Assembly (NCBI GenBank): GCA_018343915.1
Contig: JABRWF010000003.1
Location: 3,844,001-3,908,000 of the forward strand
Length of the DNA: 64,000 nucleotides
Direction of reading: 5' to 3'
Origin: Agroathelia rolfsii
Lineage: Eukaryota > Basidiomycota > Agaricomycetes > Amylocorticiales > Amylocorticiaceae
Shown here: piece after piece, positions 37,209-49,361 of the stretch
Layout: each line of letters starts with the position of its first letter
How positions within the stretch are numbered: position 1 is the first letter of the stretch
Made by a program: the position numbers and the translations under genes
Notes under the pieces: model-generated
What the model was told of the DNA's origin: nothing
Database searches by the model: none
What the model saw: only the letters and a program-made list of their open reading frames with translations

Positions 37209-38546
37209 GGTTGGGAAGCAGAAAATATCAGAGAAGAGCAGACGAGGAGGTGTACTCTGGAGAGACAGAGGGCAAAGAAACAGGCTTCTTATACATCCTC
37301 CTCAGTACACAAGGAGAATCGCAAAATGCGAACTTAGGAGATCGCAATGGTTTGTTGTTGGTGAAGATGCATGGCCAGTAGTAGTATGCGTGCCTCAGAA
37401 CTGACATGCGCCCTTGATGTACCTTGACAAAATAATGAAAAAGACATAGCATTCGACTTACGACGTATGGTATCTTGTGGAAAAACAAGCCGGGTGTGTT
37501 TATGGACCGACGCTAGAGTTCGTTAGTAGGGATGGTAGGACCTGAAGGCAGGCCCAGGGAGCGGTTAGAATTCATCCATTGAATGATTCAGGTTCAGGTT
37601 GCAGTACACAATAGCATTCCTCACCACGCCATATCACGTCAACTGGGTCTGTAAGCATTCAAACTTGTATTATGGAATAATAGAGTAGTGGTTTTTCGAA
37701 GCCCAGGATATGCACGACAAGCCTATTAGTGGTTTGCAGATGTGTCAGTGGGGTACAGTATCTATCAGGAGTTCAACGCGTTCTCTACAACGGCATAAGG
37801 ACCTGACCGATACAAGGCTTCCTTGAGTCAGGACAGTACTGCAAGTGAAGCGTGAAATGCATGAAACATAGTGCAAAGCGAAAGTTCGTTTGTGCCTATG
37901 TTCCTGGTTAGACCGGCACCATAAATCTGGGGTAACAGATTTTCCCTTCAGAATGTGCGTCTCCTGACCAAAACAAATGGCAGGATCATTTTGGAAGCAA
38001 TGGTCAGAAACAAGGATGGATGATACCCCGCGTTGAGGCACCATTTAGGCTAGCTGGTGCTGGGGACCGCCGGCGCGACTCATGATTCACTCATAGTTTC
38101 CTATTGGATTGTTGCTGTGTCATGATGCCAGTGGTTATTGTTCTGACAAAGTAGGATCCCCCTCCCCCATTTTCGCGTCGTGGTGTGCTAGTGAACGAAC
38201 AAAAGAAAGCATGCACGGAGAGCTTCAATTGCCAGTGATTCGGAAAGTATTGACGCGACACATTGATGTTCAAGTTGATGTCACATTGATGGCTGCTTGC
38301 TAATTGCCACATAATGTGAAGAGAAGTTGTCATAATTTTGTCCCAAAGCATTCCAAAAATGGCTCATATTTGAATGAAAACATGCCCATTAGACCAAGCA
38401 TCTAATAACGTGCCAGTGCAGTTGGCAACTTCAAGTTAGTGCTGACTTGCGCTTTCATCCAGCCAGCTACAGGAGAATCTTTTAGCATAGATTTATTCAA
38501 TTCCTGACTTGCCCAACTTGAACTTTGCTTTCAACTGGGCTCGCTC
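37209..38546. promoter_or_regulatory. 1.3-kb divergent promoter region
   Basis: Lies between the giant unknown gene (minus) and GUP1 (plus). Small frames exist on both strands but none has a domain or consistent splicing. No clear TATA box was recognised. Confidence 0.5.
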
Positions 38547-40799
38547 ATGAGCAGTGATTTCACTGCCATAGAAATGAAGGAGCCACGTCCTCATCGTTTG
38601 AGCAACTCATCCCCCGAAGCCGTATCGCAGTATACCAAACGCAGCGGAATAGTCCGTCTTACCATCGACATTCCTGAATCGTACAAAAGCACCAGCCCAA
38701 ATGCCAAGTCACATCCTCGATGGTGGACTAGAGAATTCATTGCATACTATGTGCTTGCGTGCATAGTAATACCCTATATGATTTGGATACCCATCTCACT
38801 CAGTTCTGGTAGGCTCATGCACTATCTTTACTGAGAAATCTCTCAACATTCACATAGTTGAAACCCCTTATGCACAGTTAATATATCCTAAGCTCTCTCC
38901 TGGTTGGCTTTTTGGTCGTCAAGTAGTAAGTGGAACGTAATATCTTCCGACTGAGTACTATCTTTCTGACCAACATTTATCTACCTTCAAATAGGATAAT
39001 TCGGACAGCCAGTATCGTAGCTTTCGTGATCACTTCCCACTCCTCTGCATTTTGGCTGTAGTTTACGTTGGGACAAGATCCCTTTACGTTCGTCTCGCTC
39101 CCCAGCCCAGCCCCACATCCAAACACCTTTTTCAAGTGCCCTTCATACTTGCATTTTCTATCCTCATGATATTTGGCCTTACCGGTGCTAGCGCCATCAA
39201 GATACTGGTGATACTATCTCTAAACTATTTAGTCACAAAGATTTTCGGCGGTCGAAGAATGTTCCCTATCTTGACATGGGCTTTTAACATGGCGATTCTT
39301 TTTGCCAACGACCGGAACTCTGGCTATCTGTTTTCATCTCTCCACCCATCACTGGGTTACCTGGTAGGCATATCCGCACATTTTTTTCAGCAGTGTTTTG
39401 ACACCATTACAGGATGATATTCGCGGTATTTACCCCCGTTGGCACGTCAACTATAACATCACGATGCTCCGCTTGATCTCTTTCGGCCTGGATTACCACT
39501 GGACACTGCTAGGCTCTGGGAGCCAAGATGTAAGACACCGCTAACACAAGTGAAATCTTTTTAGCGTTAATTCAGCTTTTAGCCAGGATCAGCGCTATCT
39601 TATAAAGAGCGCACAAAAACATTACATGATCTCGAATATTTCTCATTCCAAAACTATCTATCCTACGCACTTTTCCCGCCTTTATACATTGCAGGCCCTA
39701 TTATAACTTTCAACGATTTCATGTGGCAAGTTCGTCCTTCCAAATTTTCTATTTTCGAACAAGCTTCTTACGTGAACACTATAGCTTCGACGACCGTTGC
39801 AGATATCCGCCAAGACCATCTTTAGCTATGCTATTCGTTTTGCAATCTGCTTGCTAACTATGGAATTTATCTTACACTTTATGTACGTTGTCGCCATTAA
39901 AGACACACGTGCTTGGAGTGGCGATACGCCCTTCGAATTGAGCATGATTGGATTCTGGAACTTGATTATCGTTTGGTTAAAGGTATTTGATGACCACCTG
40001 ATTCTTCTGTATTTGTAATAGTAAAGAATCGTCCCATACAAAAACATTTGCAGCTCCTCATCCCCTGGCGATTTTTCCGGTTGTTCTCACTCTTAGCTTC
40101 CATCGACCCACCCGAAAACATGGTGCGGTGCATGGCCAACAATTACTCTCCCCTTGGCTTTTGGCGTGCCTGGCATAGGTCATACAACCTCTGGATCGTA
40201 CGATACCTTTACGTGCCCCTCGGCGGAGCAAAGAACGTCGTGGCAGCAATATTTGCCACGTTCACATTCGTCGCGTTATGGCACGATCTGGAAGCCAAGC
40301 TCTTAGCTTGGGGATGGCTCATTAGTCTCTTTGTGTTGCCAGAGTTGGGTGCAAAATATCTCATATCAGGCGATAAGGTAAAGATTATATATTCAAAGTT
40401 CTGGCCCTTGATTTCATGCTGTGAACTTTCTTAGTACGGACAGCAATGGTGGTATAGACACATCGCAGCTATTGGTGCTGCATTCAACATCCTTGCCATG
40501 ATGGCTGCCAACCTTGTCGGCTTTGTCATTGGAACAGATGGCGTCTCCCACCTACTTAACCAGATCTTCGGAAGCTTCGAAGGTGGGCATTGTTTTCTCT
40601 TTCCGTCCCGTCTTTGTTTATTGAGCGATTTCCTCTGCTAGGTTGGCAATTTTTGGCGATCACGATAACGTGTTTGTACATCGCGGCACAGCTCATGTTC
40701 GAATACAGGTGATTTATTTTACTATCTCGTTCTGTCAAGGTGAACTTACTATCAAATAGGGAAGAGGAAATGAGAAGGGGTATATATCTGCGTTGCTGA
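38547..40799 (+). CDS. GUP1: Gup1-like membrane-bound O-acyltransferase
   Basis: Gup1 is an ER membrane-bound O-acyltransferase that in yeast remodels the lipid of GPI anchors; it was first named for glycerol uptake. A cytosolic N-terminus of about 65 residues is followed by [22 protein letters not shown] and then many spans. Family landmarks are [85 protein letters not shown] and [19 protein letters not shown], whose His is the probable catalytic residue. The C-terminus reads [15 protein letters not shown], with TGA at 40797-40799. Around nine introns, all short, are needed; every family block is in frame after splicing. Confidence 0.93.
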
Positions 40800-41299
40800 G
40801 AGCATTTGACAAGTTCATATGCTATCTCAAACTTGTTAATAATGATGATAATGCTTTACCAAATTGGGTCACTTCTCTCGTATGGACATTGATATAGCAT
40901 ATGACTTAGTGCAACTGTCGACATGTATATTCGCATGATCGATTATCAGCATTCTGGATTTGATGCGCATTCTACCGGTGTACCGTCCCATGATCGTTGG
41001 GACGTGCACCCGTTTCGTCCGACATAACTTAAACAGAAATAGTACACGGATTGGAAATTATAGCATGTGCAACTGAGGCAACCAAATATCAACTCGTCCG
41101 AGCTTTGAAGGTCACGATATTATTAATAACTGATAGCATGTCAACCATCTACATCGTCGCAATCATGTCCCCCTCCCCCAGCCGGGAAGCCTGTCTGTTT
41201 GTGAGAATAATGTAGTATAATTAGCGTTTTGTCAAGGCGCAGGAAACGCTTTACAACACTGGTGCAGTGCTAGCCCACGAGTCCACATGCTCATTTCCA
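40800..41299. other. Spacer between convergent genes
   Basis: A 500-bp interval at the 3' ends of GUP1 and the U5-40K gene. AT-rich, with nothing coding seen. Confidence 0.6.
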
Positions 41300-42634
41300 T
41301 TATACAGCAACGCCAGGCTCCAGTTCACCCAAAAGCATCGTTCCATCTTTGCTTCCCGTAAGGACTATGTGGGAACGCAACAAAAAGGCCAATGAGAAAA
41401 ACTATCCACCCAGAGACAAAACAGAGCAAAAATAAACTCACTGATAGGTTCTTGGGGCTGGAAATCAACAGCAGTTACAGTGCCCTTGTGTCCGGGCAAC
41501 TTGTACAAGATTTTAGCACTCTCCACATCCCATATGCAGACCATGCGATCTGCACCGCCTACAGCCACACGTTGACCGCCGTCATCCTTGCTCCATGCGC
41601 CCTTGAGAAGTGTGTTTTCGAAACCGGCCGGGGCGCCAACTAAGACGCGATGTACGCGCGTCGGTGACGGCGAGAACGGTCTGATGTCGTGTATGAGGGT
41701 CTGCGAGGAGAGCGATGGAGAAAGGAGGAAGTTTCCGTTTGGTGACAGAGATAGAGACGTAGGTGTATCGGTGTGTCCTTTCAGTGTATACACCTGAGCC
41801 TGCTTCCGCAAGTCGTATACCTAAAAAGAAAGAGGTTAGCCACCAATTTGACTACAAGACACGTTACAGAGAGTGCATGAATGCGCGAAATGTCGTACGT
41901 GAATTTCGTTGTCCAACGCTCCAATGTATACATTTGCTCCATCCGCGCTCCATGCCACGGAGGTCACAGGACAGCCGATTTCAAATGTCGCGACAGAGTT
42001 TTTACCGCTGTCCTCGCCGCCTTCCCAAATTCTCACAGTCCCGTCATCACTTCCCGTGGCGATGAGCTCCGTTCCCGAGCCAGTAGCGATGGTTCTGTCA
42101 AGTGAGTTGACGATACCCCGGTGTGATCGTAAACGCTTGATGCGCTGGCCAGTGGTCACGTCCGAGAAGGCGAGCGTATTGTCGGCCGAGACTGAATAGA
42201 TGAGCGGTGATATGAGAGACCATTGCAAGTCCAGAATGGGAGCCTTTTGTATGCTTGACAGGAGGCCATAATTATTATTAGGGGAGTATGTCCGCCAGAG
42301 GGAGATGCCTCTGTCGGCAGAACAGGCAGCGATGTTCTGACCGGTTGGATCGAATCTACAGCTAAATATTTCCCCCTGGGGATTGACGGATGTTCCTTAA
42401 AAATGCCTGCCGAATAACTCCACCGGATGGGACAATACATACTGCGTGGGCGCCTGCGAGAGAGACGATGGGGGCGTCGAGGTTACTGGTGCGTTTTACG
42501 GTTCGGATGAGACCCTTGTTTTTCTCGTCATTTGAAGAAGATATTACAATCTGGTTAGACGGGGGTGGCGTAGCTCTTGCACGCTTGACAAGAGCAGCAG
42601 ATGCTGGTGGTGGCGAAGCACTGCGCTTGGACAT
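41300..42634 (-). CDS. U5 snRNP 40-kDa WD40 protein
   Basis: A nuclear WD40 propeller of the U5 small nuclear ribonucleoprotein, equivalent to human SNRNP40 and fission yeast Cwf17/Spf38, part of the spliceosome. The short N-terminal tail MSKRSASPPPASAALVKRAR carries the nuclear signal. Repeats are then visible: SCRFDPTGQNIAACSADRGI, LDLQWSLISPLIYSVSADNT, HRGIVNSL, SDDGTVRIWEGG, PVTSVAWSADGANVYIGALD, LKGHTDTPTSLSLSPNGNFL, GADRMVCIWDV and LPGHKGTVTAVDFQP. The last exon is ILTGSKDGTMLLGELEPGVAV, ending at the stop at 41300. The fused protein is about 355 residues, the family's usual size. It is divergent from the phytase gene, with 382 bp between starts. Confidence 0.9.
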
Positions 42635-43016
42635 GACGGTGGTGGCAGACGGAAGAGAGCAAGCAGATGACGGTGAGAATGGAACGTTGTTGAGCTATCA
42701 TACGGCTCCTCCGCGTGGCGATTGCGCCCGTGCATTGATTCATCTCTCTCATTCGTCTCGTTTGTAACTGTATCAGATGCATACAAAATTTTATTTAGAC
42801 CTGGCACAACGGACTTTTTGGGCTATTGCTCGCATATCACTGCGGCGCCGGCATATGTTCACATGGATGCCGCCGTGAGTGATAGATCCATCAGCTTCTT
42901 TAAACACATACACGTTCGCTGCTATCCGAGCACTGCTCTTTCCCCCCGCACAGAGCACTTGATATAAATATGGGGACTCTGGCACACCCTGCTGGGCTCA
43001 TCAGAGAGCGTAAATC
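42635..43016. promoter_or_regulatory. Divergent promoter region, U5-40K and phytase
   Basis: A 382-bp region shared by two outward-reading genes. A TATA box is present on the phytase side; no other element could be named. Confidence 0.6.
42963..42970 (+). promoter_or_regulatory. TATA box of the phytase gene
   Basis: TATAAATA sits 47-54 nt before the start codon at 43017, a good spacing for a short leader and typical of a strongly regulated secreted-enzyme gene. Confidence 0.65.
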
Positions 43017-44660
43017 ATGTTGCCTATCATCGTAGCCGCTGCTGTGGTCGCCCACACCGTGGGCACATCTGCTACGATCGCCCCTACTGCTCCCTCTCTT
43101 GGTATTTCGTCGGATATCACCAACAACTGGGCTATGTACTCTCCATGGCATGCTGCAGGGAATACGACTGCTCTTCCATCTACGTGCTCAATTACGCAGG
43201 TGTGTGTGTATGACTTTTTTTTTCTGTTAACTTCTCGTGATCTCATGATTTATATGTTCTTACACCCCTCAGGCTATTATCGTATGTTGTTGCCTATTGC
43301 ATCAGCTATGCGCCGCTAACACCTCGGTATACTATAGCTTCAACGTCATGGTGCACGATATCCCTCCACAAGTGATTACAAAAGCATGAAGGCAACTGTC
43401 AAATCATTACAAGGCGCCAGCGAGTACACGAATTCGGACCTGGATTTCTTAAACGACTATACATTCTCGCTTGGCAAAGATGATTTGGTGCCTTATGGGG
43501 CTGCGCAGTTCGTGTCTTCGCTCTTGATAGCTTACAGGGGTGCCTGATTTCACACCAGATCATACGATGCCGGTGCGGAGCATTACGAGACTTACGGATT
43601 CTTGGTTAATGCTTCCACCCTCCCCTTCATACGCTCGGACAGCAAGCAGAGATGTATCGACAGCGCCACGAACTGGACGGCTGGCTTTACCGCCGCCAGT
43701 AGCAATGTTGTTGCTCCGGTTCTGAACCTCATCCTAGACAACAGCGTATGTATATTCGTTTGATGAGATCCTCCATAATTTCTAACGGACCCTGTGCATA
43801 CAATGGGTTTATTAGCTCAATGACACTTTGGACGATGCTATGTGCCCTAACGTTGGCACCCCCGACTCGGAAATCGCTACATGGCAGGATGCCGCGTACC
43901 CCAACATCACTGCCAGAATAAACTCGGAAGCCCCTGGCGCAGACATTGCCAATGCCGACGTCAGTAACATATTCGAGCTTTGTGCTCTGGAGACCGTCGC
44001 ATACGAGAAACCGAGCAACTTCTGCGCCATCTTCCAGGAGGATGAATTCCCTCTCTATGAATACGAAGGCGATATCAAAAAGTATTATGAAACTGGGTGA
44101 GTAATTTTTGCTTATTACGGCACCGTTGACATCGGGTACCTAACGGCCAATTATCCGAATATAGTTACGGCCAGGCTCTTGGCCCCGTCCAAGGCGTTGG
44201 CTATGTGAACGAGCTTATTGCCCGTCTCACCGGCCAGCCCGTGAACGACACCACGCAGACCAACTACACCCTTGACCACGACCCGGCGACGTTCCCACTG
44301 GGCCTCCCACTCTACGCGGATTTCTCCCACGACTCCCAGATGATCGCGATTTTCAGTGCCATCGGTCTATTTAATCAGTCCGTGGCTATCAGCCCGACGA
44401 CGCCAAACCCGGACCGGACATGGATCACGTCGAACATGACTCCGTTCTCGAGCAGGATGATCACGGAGAAGGTCGTCTGCGATGGCTCATCGACGGAATA
44501 CGTTAGGATCTTGGTCAATGATGTGGTACAGCCGTTGTATTTCTGCAATGCGAACGAGTATGGGTTGTGCACGCTTGATGCGTTCGTGGCGTCGCAGACG
44601 TTCGCAACCAGCGGTGGGGATGGACTTTGGCCGGAATGCGGTTGGACGGCTTCCAGTTAA
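43017..44660 (+). CDS. Secreted histidine acid phosphatase / phytase
   Basis: A secreted phosphatase that releases phosphate from phytate or other phosphomonoesters. It starts with a signal peptide (MLPIIVAAAVVAHTVG). The catalytic motif RHGARYP lies at residues 67-73, the His being the phosphate acceptor. The proton-donor pair HD appears in YADFSHDSQM. Other family parts are NWAMYSPW, DDLVPYGAAQSYDAGAEHYE, FIRSDSKQRCIDSATNWTAGF, LCALETVAYE and SFCAIF-like NFCAIFQEDEF. Several N-glycosylation sites (NTT, NWT, NDT, NIT) and paired cysteines fit secretion. Introns: near 43200-43272, then a 9-nt exon (43273-43281), 43282-43337, 43508-43558 (GTTCGT donor), 43747-43815 and 44098-44164. All catalytic residues are present. 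Probably induced under phosphate limitation (inference). Confidence 0.93.
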
Positions 44661-45183
44661 ATTCTCTGTGGATCTAATATAGTATAATTTATTGGATAGT
44701 GTATATTTAGATCTGTGTGGGTTATGGATATTTCGAAGTGTTGGAAATATATTTGATTATAGTATCTTCAAGTTGTGAATGACCTATTTCACCTATAGTA
44801 CCACCGAGCGTTAGATCAGGCTATATACATCAAAATTTTGTAAAGGATAGTGGTTAGGTTGCGTTTCATAATTACATGTATGTTTGTCCATTATTGGTCA
44901 GTTCCAGAGAACTCGGATGCTCACTGACAGACTACAAGCATTCTAGAACAGTAGGCTTCCCATTTCAGGTTGAAATACGCAAGAGGATAAATATGATGAT
45001 GCTCTCAGCGCAAGTGAAATGAATGATATTGGGACAACTGCATATATGCACCATGCAGTTTATGGCCAGTGGATGAGATGATGATAATGATGAGAGTGAA
45101 GTAATTGGAACGTGTCACATCGTCACAGCCATCGACCATCCTTCTATACACCAACTTTCCAGAGACTTGCGAGGAGGACAAGG
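44661..45183. other. Spacer, phytase 3' end and coatomer promoter
   Basis: A 523-bp AT-rich interval between two plus-strand genes with no supported coding segment. Confidence 0.6.
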
Positions 45184-48100
45184 ATGCTATTTGAAGTCAA
45201 TGTACGCTGATATCTTTACATCGTAAATACCGGCCGTAATGTCTGGCTACAGCGTAAGCTCTTTTCGCGTTCAGATCGCGTCAAGGGTGTCGACTTCCAC
45301 CCCACCGAACCATGGGTCCTCACTTGTCTTTACAACGGCACCGTCAACATCTATAACCACGAGACAGGCGCACTCGTCAAGACATTCGAGGTCGCAGAGG
45401 TGCCCGTTCGTTGTGTCAAGTTCATCGCCCGCAAGAACTGGTTTGTTGCTGGCTCGGATGATTTCCAACTACGGGTCTTCAATTACAATACGCACGAGAA
45501 AGTCGCCGCCTTTGAAGCACATCCGGACTACATTCGATGTCTAACCGTACACCCTACTGCGAGCATCGTACTGACGGGCAGCGATGATATGTCCATCAAA
45601 GCATGGGACTGGGATAAGAATTGGAAAAACATCCAGGTGCGCTCTGCTATCTGTTATTGACCATCGTAAATGATCCTGAGTATGCATCTAGATCTACGAA
45701 GGCCACACACATTATATCATGAACATCGTGGTCAACCCAAAGGATACGAACACATTTGCGTCCTCCTGTCTTGACAGGACTGTCAAGTTCTGGTCCCTTG
45801 GCTCTCCAAACGCCAACTTCACCTTGGAGGCTCACGAAAAGGGCGTAAACTATGTAGATTTCTACCCTGGGGCGGATAAGCCGTACCTCGTAACTACTGG
45901 AGACGACAAGACAGTGAAGATCTGGGATTATCTTAGTAAGAGTTGCGTTCAAACGATGGAGGGACACACGAACAATGTTTCCTTCGCTGTATTCCATCCC
46001 AATCTTCCCATCATCGTTAGTGGAAGCGAGGATGGTACTGTGAAGATATGGAACAGTGGTACATATCGATTGGAAAACACTCTTAGCTATGCTCTTGAGC
46101 GGGCATGGTGTACTGCGCTCTCAAAAACCTCCAACGAGGTTGCCGTTGGTTTCGATGAGGGTGTAGTCGTCTTAAAGGTAAACTTGCACTCTCTTGTCTT
46201 CTCGCTTCGGTCTTAAACAACATCGAGTAGCTTGGCAGAGATGAACCGTCTTTCAGTATGGACCCTTCCGGCAAGCTGATCTACACTCGTAATCATGATG
46301 TTCTGTCTGGGAACCTGGCTCAGTTGGGCGAAGATGCTGACCTCGTTGATGGTGCCCGTGTGCCACTCTCCGTGAAAGAAATCGGCACCACTGAAGTGTA
46401 CGCAAGCTCTATCCTGCATTCGCCCAACGGCCGGTTCGTCACTGTTGTCGGCGACGGCGAGTATATCACCTACACCGCGCTGGCGTGGCGTAACAAGAGC
46501 TTCGGAAACGGAAACTCTTTTGCATGGGCGGGCGACTCAAACACGTATGCTGTGCTCGAGGGCAAGTCCAAATTGAAGGTGTTCAAGAACTTCCGCGAGC
46601 GTACTGGCGCTGGATTGAAGGGCGCTGGCAGCTGGGCTGTGGAGGGGCTTCACGGAGGTCCAGTCCTTGGTGCCAGAGGGAACGGGTTTGTTATCTTCTG
46701 GGACTGGGAAAGCGGTGAAATCATCAGGCGGATAGATGTCGACGCCAAAAACGTAGGTTTCTAGGCGGTTTTCTCATCCCGCATGGTACTAACAAAGTTC
46801 AAGGTTTTCTGGTCAGGGACGGGATCACTCGTAGCTATTACATCCAACGACTCGTTTTTCATCTTACGCTTCGATCGCGAAGCTTATGATGCTAGAATCC
46901 AGGAGGGTGCGGATATCACGGATGAAGGTGTTGAAGAAGCGTTCGACCTTGTCACCGAAATATCTGAGAAGTGAGCTCCTTCAGCATACCTCAGTGTTTG
47001 GAGTGATTCACAATCATTTTTCAGCGTCAAGACAGCTAAATGGATCGGCGATTGCTTCATATACACAACTGCCTCCAACAGACTCAACTATTTCGTTGGA
47101 TCAGAATCATACACCATTAGTCCATTTGACACGTAAGAATCCAAATTTAAGTAGAGTATTTGTGATGCTCATCAAGTTACTTTCGGCAGTCCTCTGTATC
47201 TTTTGGGGTACATGCCAGCCTTGAATCGTGTTTTCCTGGCCGATAAGGACATGAAATTATACTCCTATTCGCTCGCTCTGAGCGTTGTCGAATATCAGAC
47301 GGCCGTCCTTCGGGAAGACATGGAAGCTGCAGAGGAGATCCTCCCAACAATTCCAAAAGATCAGCTGAATAAGGTCGCTCGGTTCCTGGAACAAAGGGGT
47401 ATGAAGGAGCTGGCGCTGAAGGTCACCACCGACCCGGATCACAAATTCGATCTGTCTCTCCAACTGGACGATCTCGAGAGCGCCACAGAAATCGCACGCT
47501 CGTTGCCCGAATCAGAGGCCGAAGCCAAGTGGAAAGCGCTCGGCGATCGTGCACTGACGGTTTGGCAATTTGATCTTGCTCGAGAAAGCTTCGAGAAAGC
47601 CGGCGATCTTAGCGCATCAATGTTGCTGTTGCTCTCGACCGGGGACAGACAAGGTCTCGAAAAGTTGGCTGCGCGAGCAGGTGTGTTTTTGCCATCATTT
47701 CCTTTAATATTACTCAGGCGGGCAGCTTACGCTCGGGTTTACAATAGCCGAAAAGGGCCAAAACAACCTGGCATTTGCTACCTTGTTCCAGCTAGGCGAT
47801 ACCCAGTCGTGTATTGACATCCTCGCCAAAACACAGCGGACATCAGAGGCTGCGCTCTTTGCAAGAACCTATGCACCTAGGTACAGCTTTTTTGTCTATG
47901 TTCATAGTATTGCTCGCAGCCTCAATATCTGATGACGGTTCATTAAACAGCCAAGTACCCCAGGCTGTTGACGCCTGGAAGGCTGATCTTGTCTCCAAGA
48001 ACAAGCCTAAAATTGCTGCGAGCATAGCCAGTCCATCGGATCATCCGGACCTGTTCAAAGAGGGATGGGAGACGGCCCTCGCAAAGGAGGGTAAAGGCGG

Positions 48101-48283
48101 TACGTCTCAAGCTGTGAATGGTAAGTTGGTATTGGATTGTAAAAATATGGATGGCTGACTTTCTCTTGTGTGCTGGAAACTATAGGGGCTGCGAGTGGCC
48201 AAGCATCCGCGGAAGGCTCCGAAGAAGAGGAAGACGAGGATGAAGAAGAGGAAGAGGAAGAAGAGGAAGAAGAGGAATCATGA
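45184..48283 (+). CDS. SEC27: Coatomer subunit beta-prime
   Basis: This COPI coat subunit binds dilysine cargo tails and shapes retrograde Golgi-to-ER vesicles. The first coding exon is just MLFEVN (45184-45201); a 51-nt intron then gives RKLFSRSDRVKGVDFHPTEPW, the family's universal start. The ATG at 45240 would lie inside that intron. The WD40 propeller follows: LYNGTVNIYNHETGALVKTF, RKNWFVAGSDDFQLRVFNYN, TGSDDMSIKAWDWDKNWKN, HTHYIMNIVVNPKDTNTFAS, SGSEDGTVKIWN. After it come a second propeller-like region (GNSFAWAGDSNTYAVLEG, VIFWDWESGEIIRRID) and an alpha-solenoid (FLEQRGMKELALKVTTDPDH, FDLARESFEKAGD, LAFATLFQLGDTQSCIDIL). The tail is a run of Glu. About 850 residues, as expected. Confidence 0.95.
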
Positions 48284-48563
48284 TGCTAGTCGGATGTATT
48301 GTAGCCTGTTATACCAACTTTTTTCTCTGTAGTGGAACACCCAAAATAGATATCTGCCATTTGCAGTTGTATCGTCTCATGAATATTGGCTTGATTAACA
48401 AGGACAGCCCGTTTTGTATACCGTAAGGGTTGGCACGTTCAGCATGATGGCACAGTCTAACGTATTCGAAAAGTCAAATTACAACTAGTGGTTCGTATGC
48501 ACGTAGTAGAAAAATACAAATGCGTGGGCTAAAGTACATGTGTATGAATGGATTAATAATAAT
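48284..48563. other. Spacer between convergent genes
   Basis: A 280-bp AT-rich interval at the 3' ends of the coatomer gene and the small orphan gene. Nothing coding seen. Confidence 0.6.
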
Positions 48564-49361
48564 TTAATAATAATCAGAGGTCCAAGTCGATCCCGGGCCT
48601 TCAAAGCAACCATCGATGACTCGCGCCTCAGATCTAAAAGCGGCCACCGCCTCTGTATCACCCTCTCTCTCAGCGCGCCAGGCGCGACGTTCAAGCATGC
48701 TAGCCAGATCAGTGAAGCCCTTTGCGCAGGTGCGGTGTCCGCGGGGATAGGCTGAGAACACCTCGCGGTGCATGCTGATCACGTCCAAGTAGACGCCGGC
48801 TGTGGTGGCGAAGCTGTCTTGCAGGAGCTGCCCGGAGAAAACCTGAAGCATGGCGCAGCCGGTTGGCTCGTCGCTCGAAGAGCACAAGGCTGAGCTTTCG
48901 GTCTTCAGGGATGACCGAGGAAATTAGCGAGAAAGAAGAAACAAGTAAACAGATGGGGTCAGTTGAATTGGCCAAGCCATCATGAAAACAAGACTGCTGT
49001 ACTGACTGAGGGTATCTGATGGAGCGAAAGGTCCGGATGGTGCATCATGTGTACGTCTGGTGCGCCGGACGGCGGAGATATAGCATCTTGCGCAGGTAAC
49101 GGATTTGCATTGCTCTTCCTCCATGAAAGAAAAAGGTCGGTGGTATATCAGGACCTCGTGCAAATCGGCGAAGATGGAGAAGGTTAATATCTAACTCACA
49201 TCCATACAAACATCATCCATCCATTGAGCACCGATATTCATTGAATGGAGTAAATCAGCCAAGCTGGCGTCGACATCATTCTATATGATGTATGATGAGT
49301 CCGGATATCATTGCGGAGCTAAATCGCTACGCACTTGAACATAGAGACTTGTGGACTGCAT
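48564..49361 (-). CDS. Small orphan protein of about 190 residues
   Basis: I do not recognise it. A four-exon model joins cleanly: MQSTSLYVQ, then NDVDASLADLLHSMNIGAQW...CMD, then SNANPLPAQDAISPPSGAPD..., LSLHQIPS, then TESSALCSSSDEPTGCAML. It ends with a compact helical region: LQDSFATTAGVYLDVISMHR, CAKGFTDLASMLERRAWRAE and EAVAAFRSEARVIDGCF. No signal peptide or membrane span. The codon-level support is the absence of stops after splicing and a protein-like last exon of 107 codons; the middle splice sites are less sure. The acidic/Pro-rich front and helical back would fit a small regulatory protein, but this is only a description. Confidence 0.55.

Noticed and set aside
45240..45660. ATG at 45240 as start of the coatomer gene
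   Set aside because: It lies inside the 51-nt first intron and is out of frame with the conserved RKLFSRSDRVKG; the ATG at 45184 gives the correct start.
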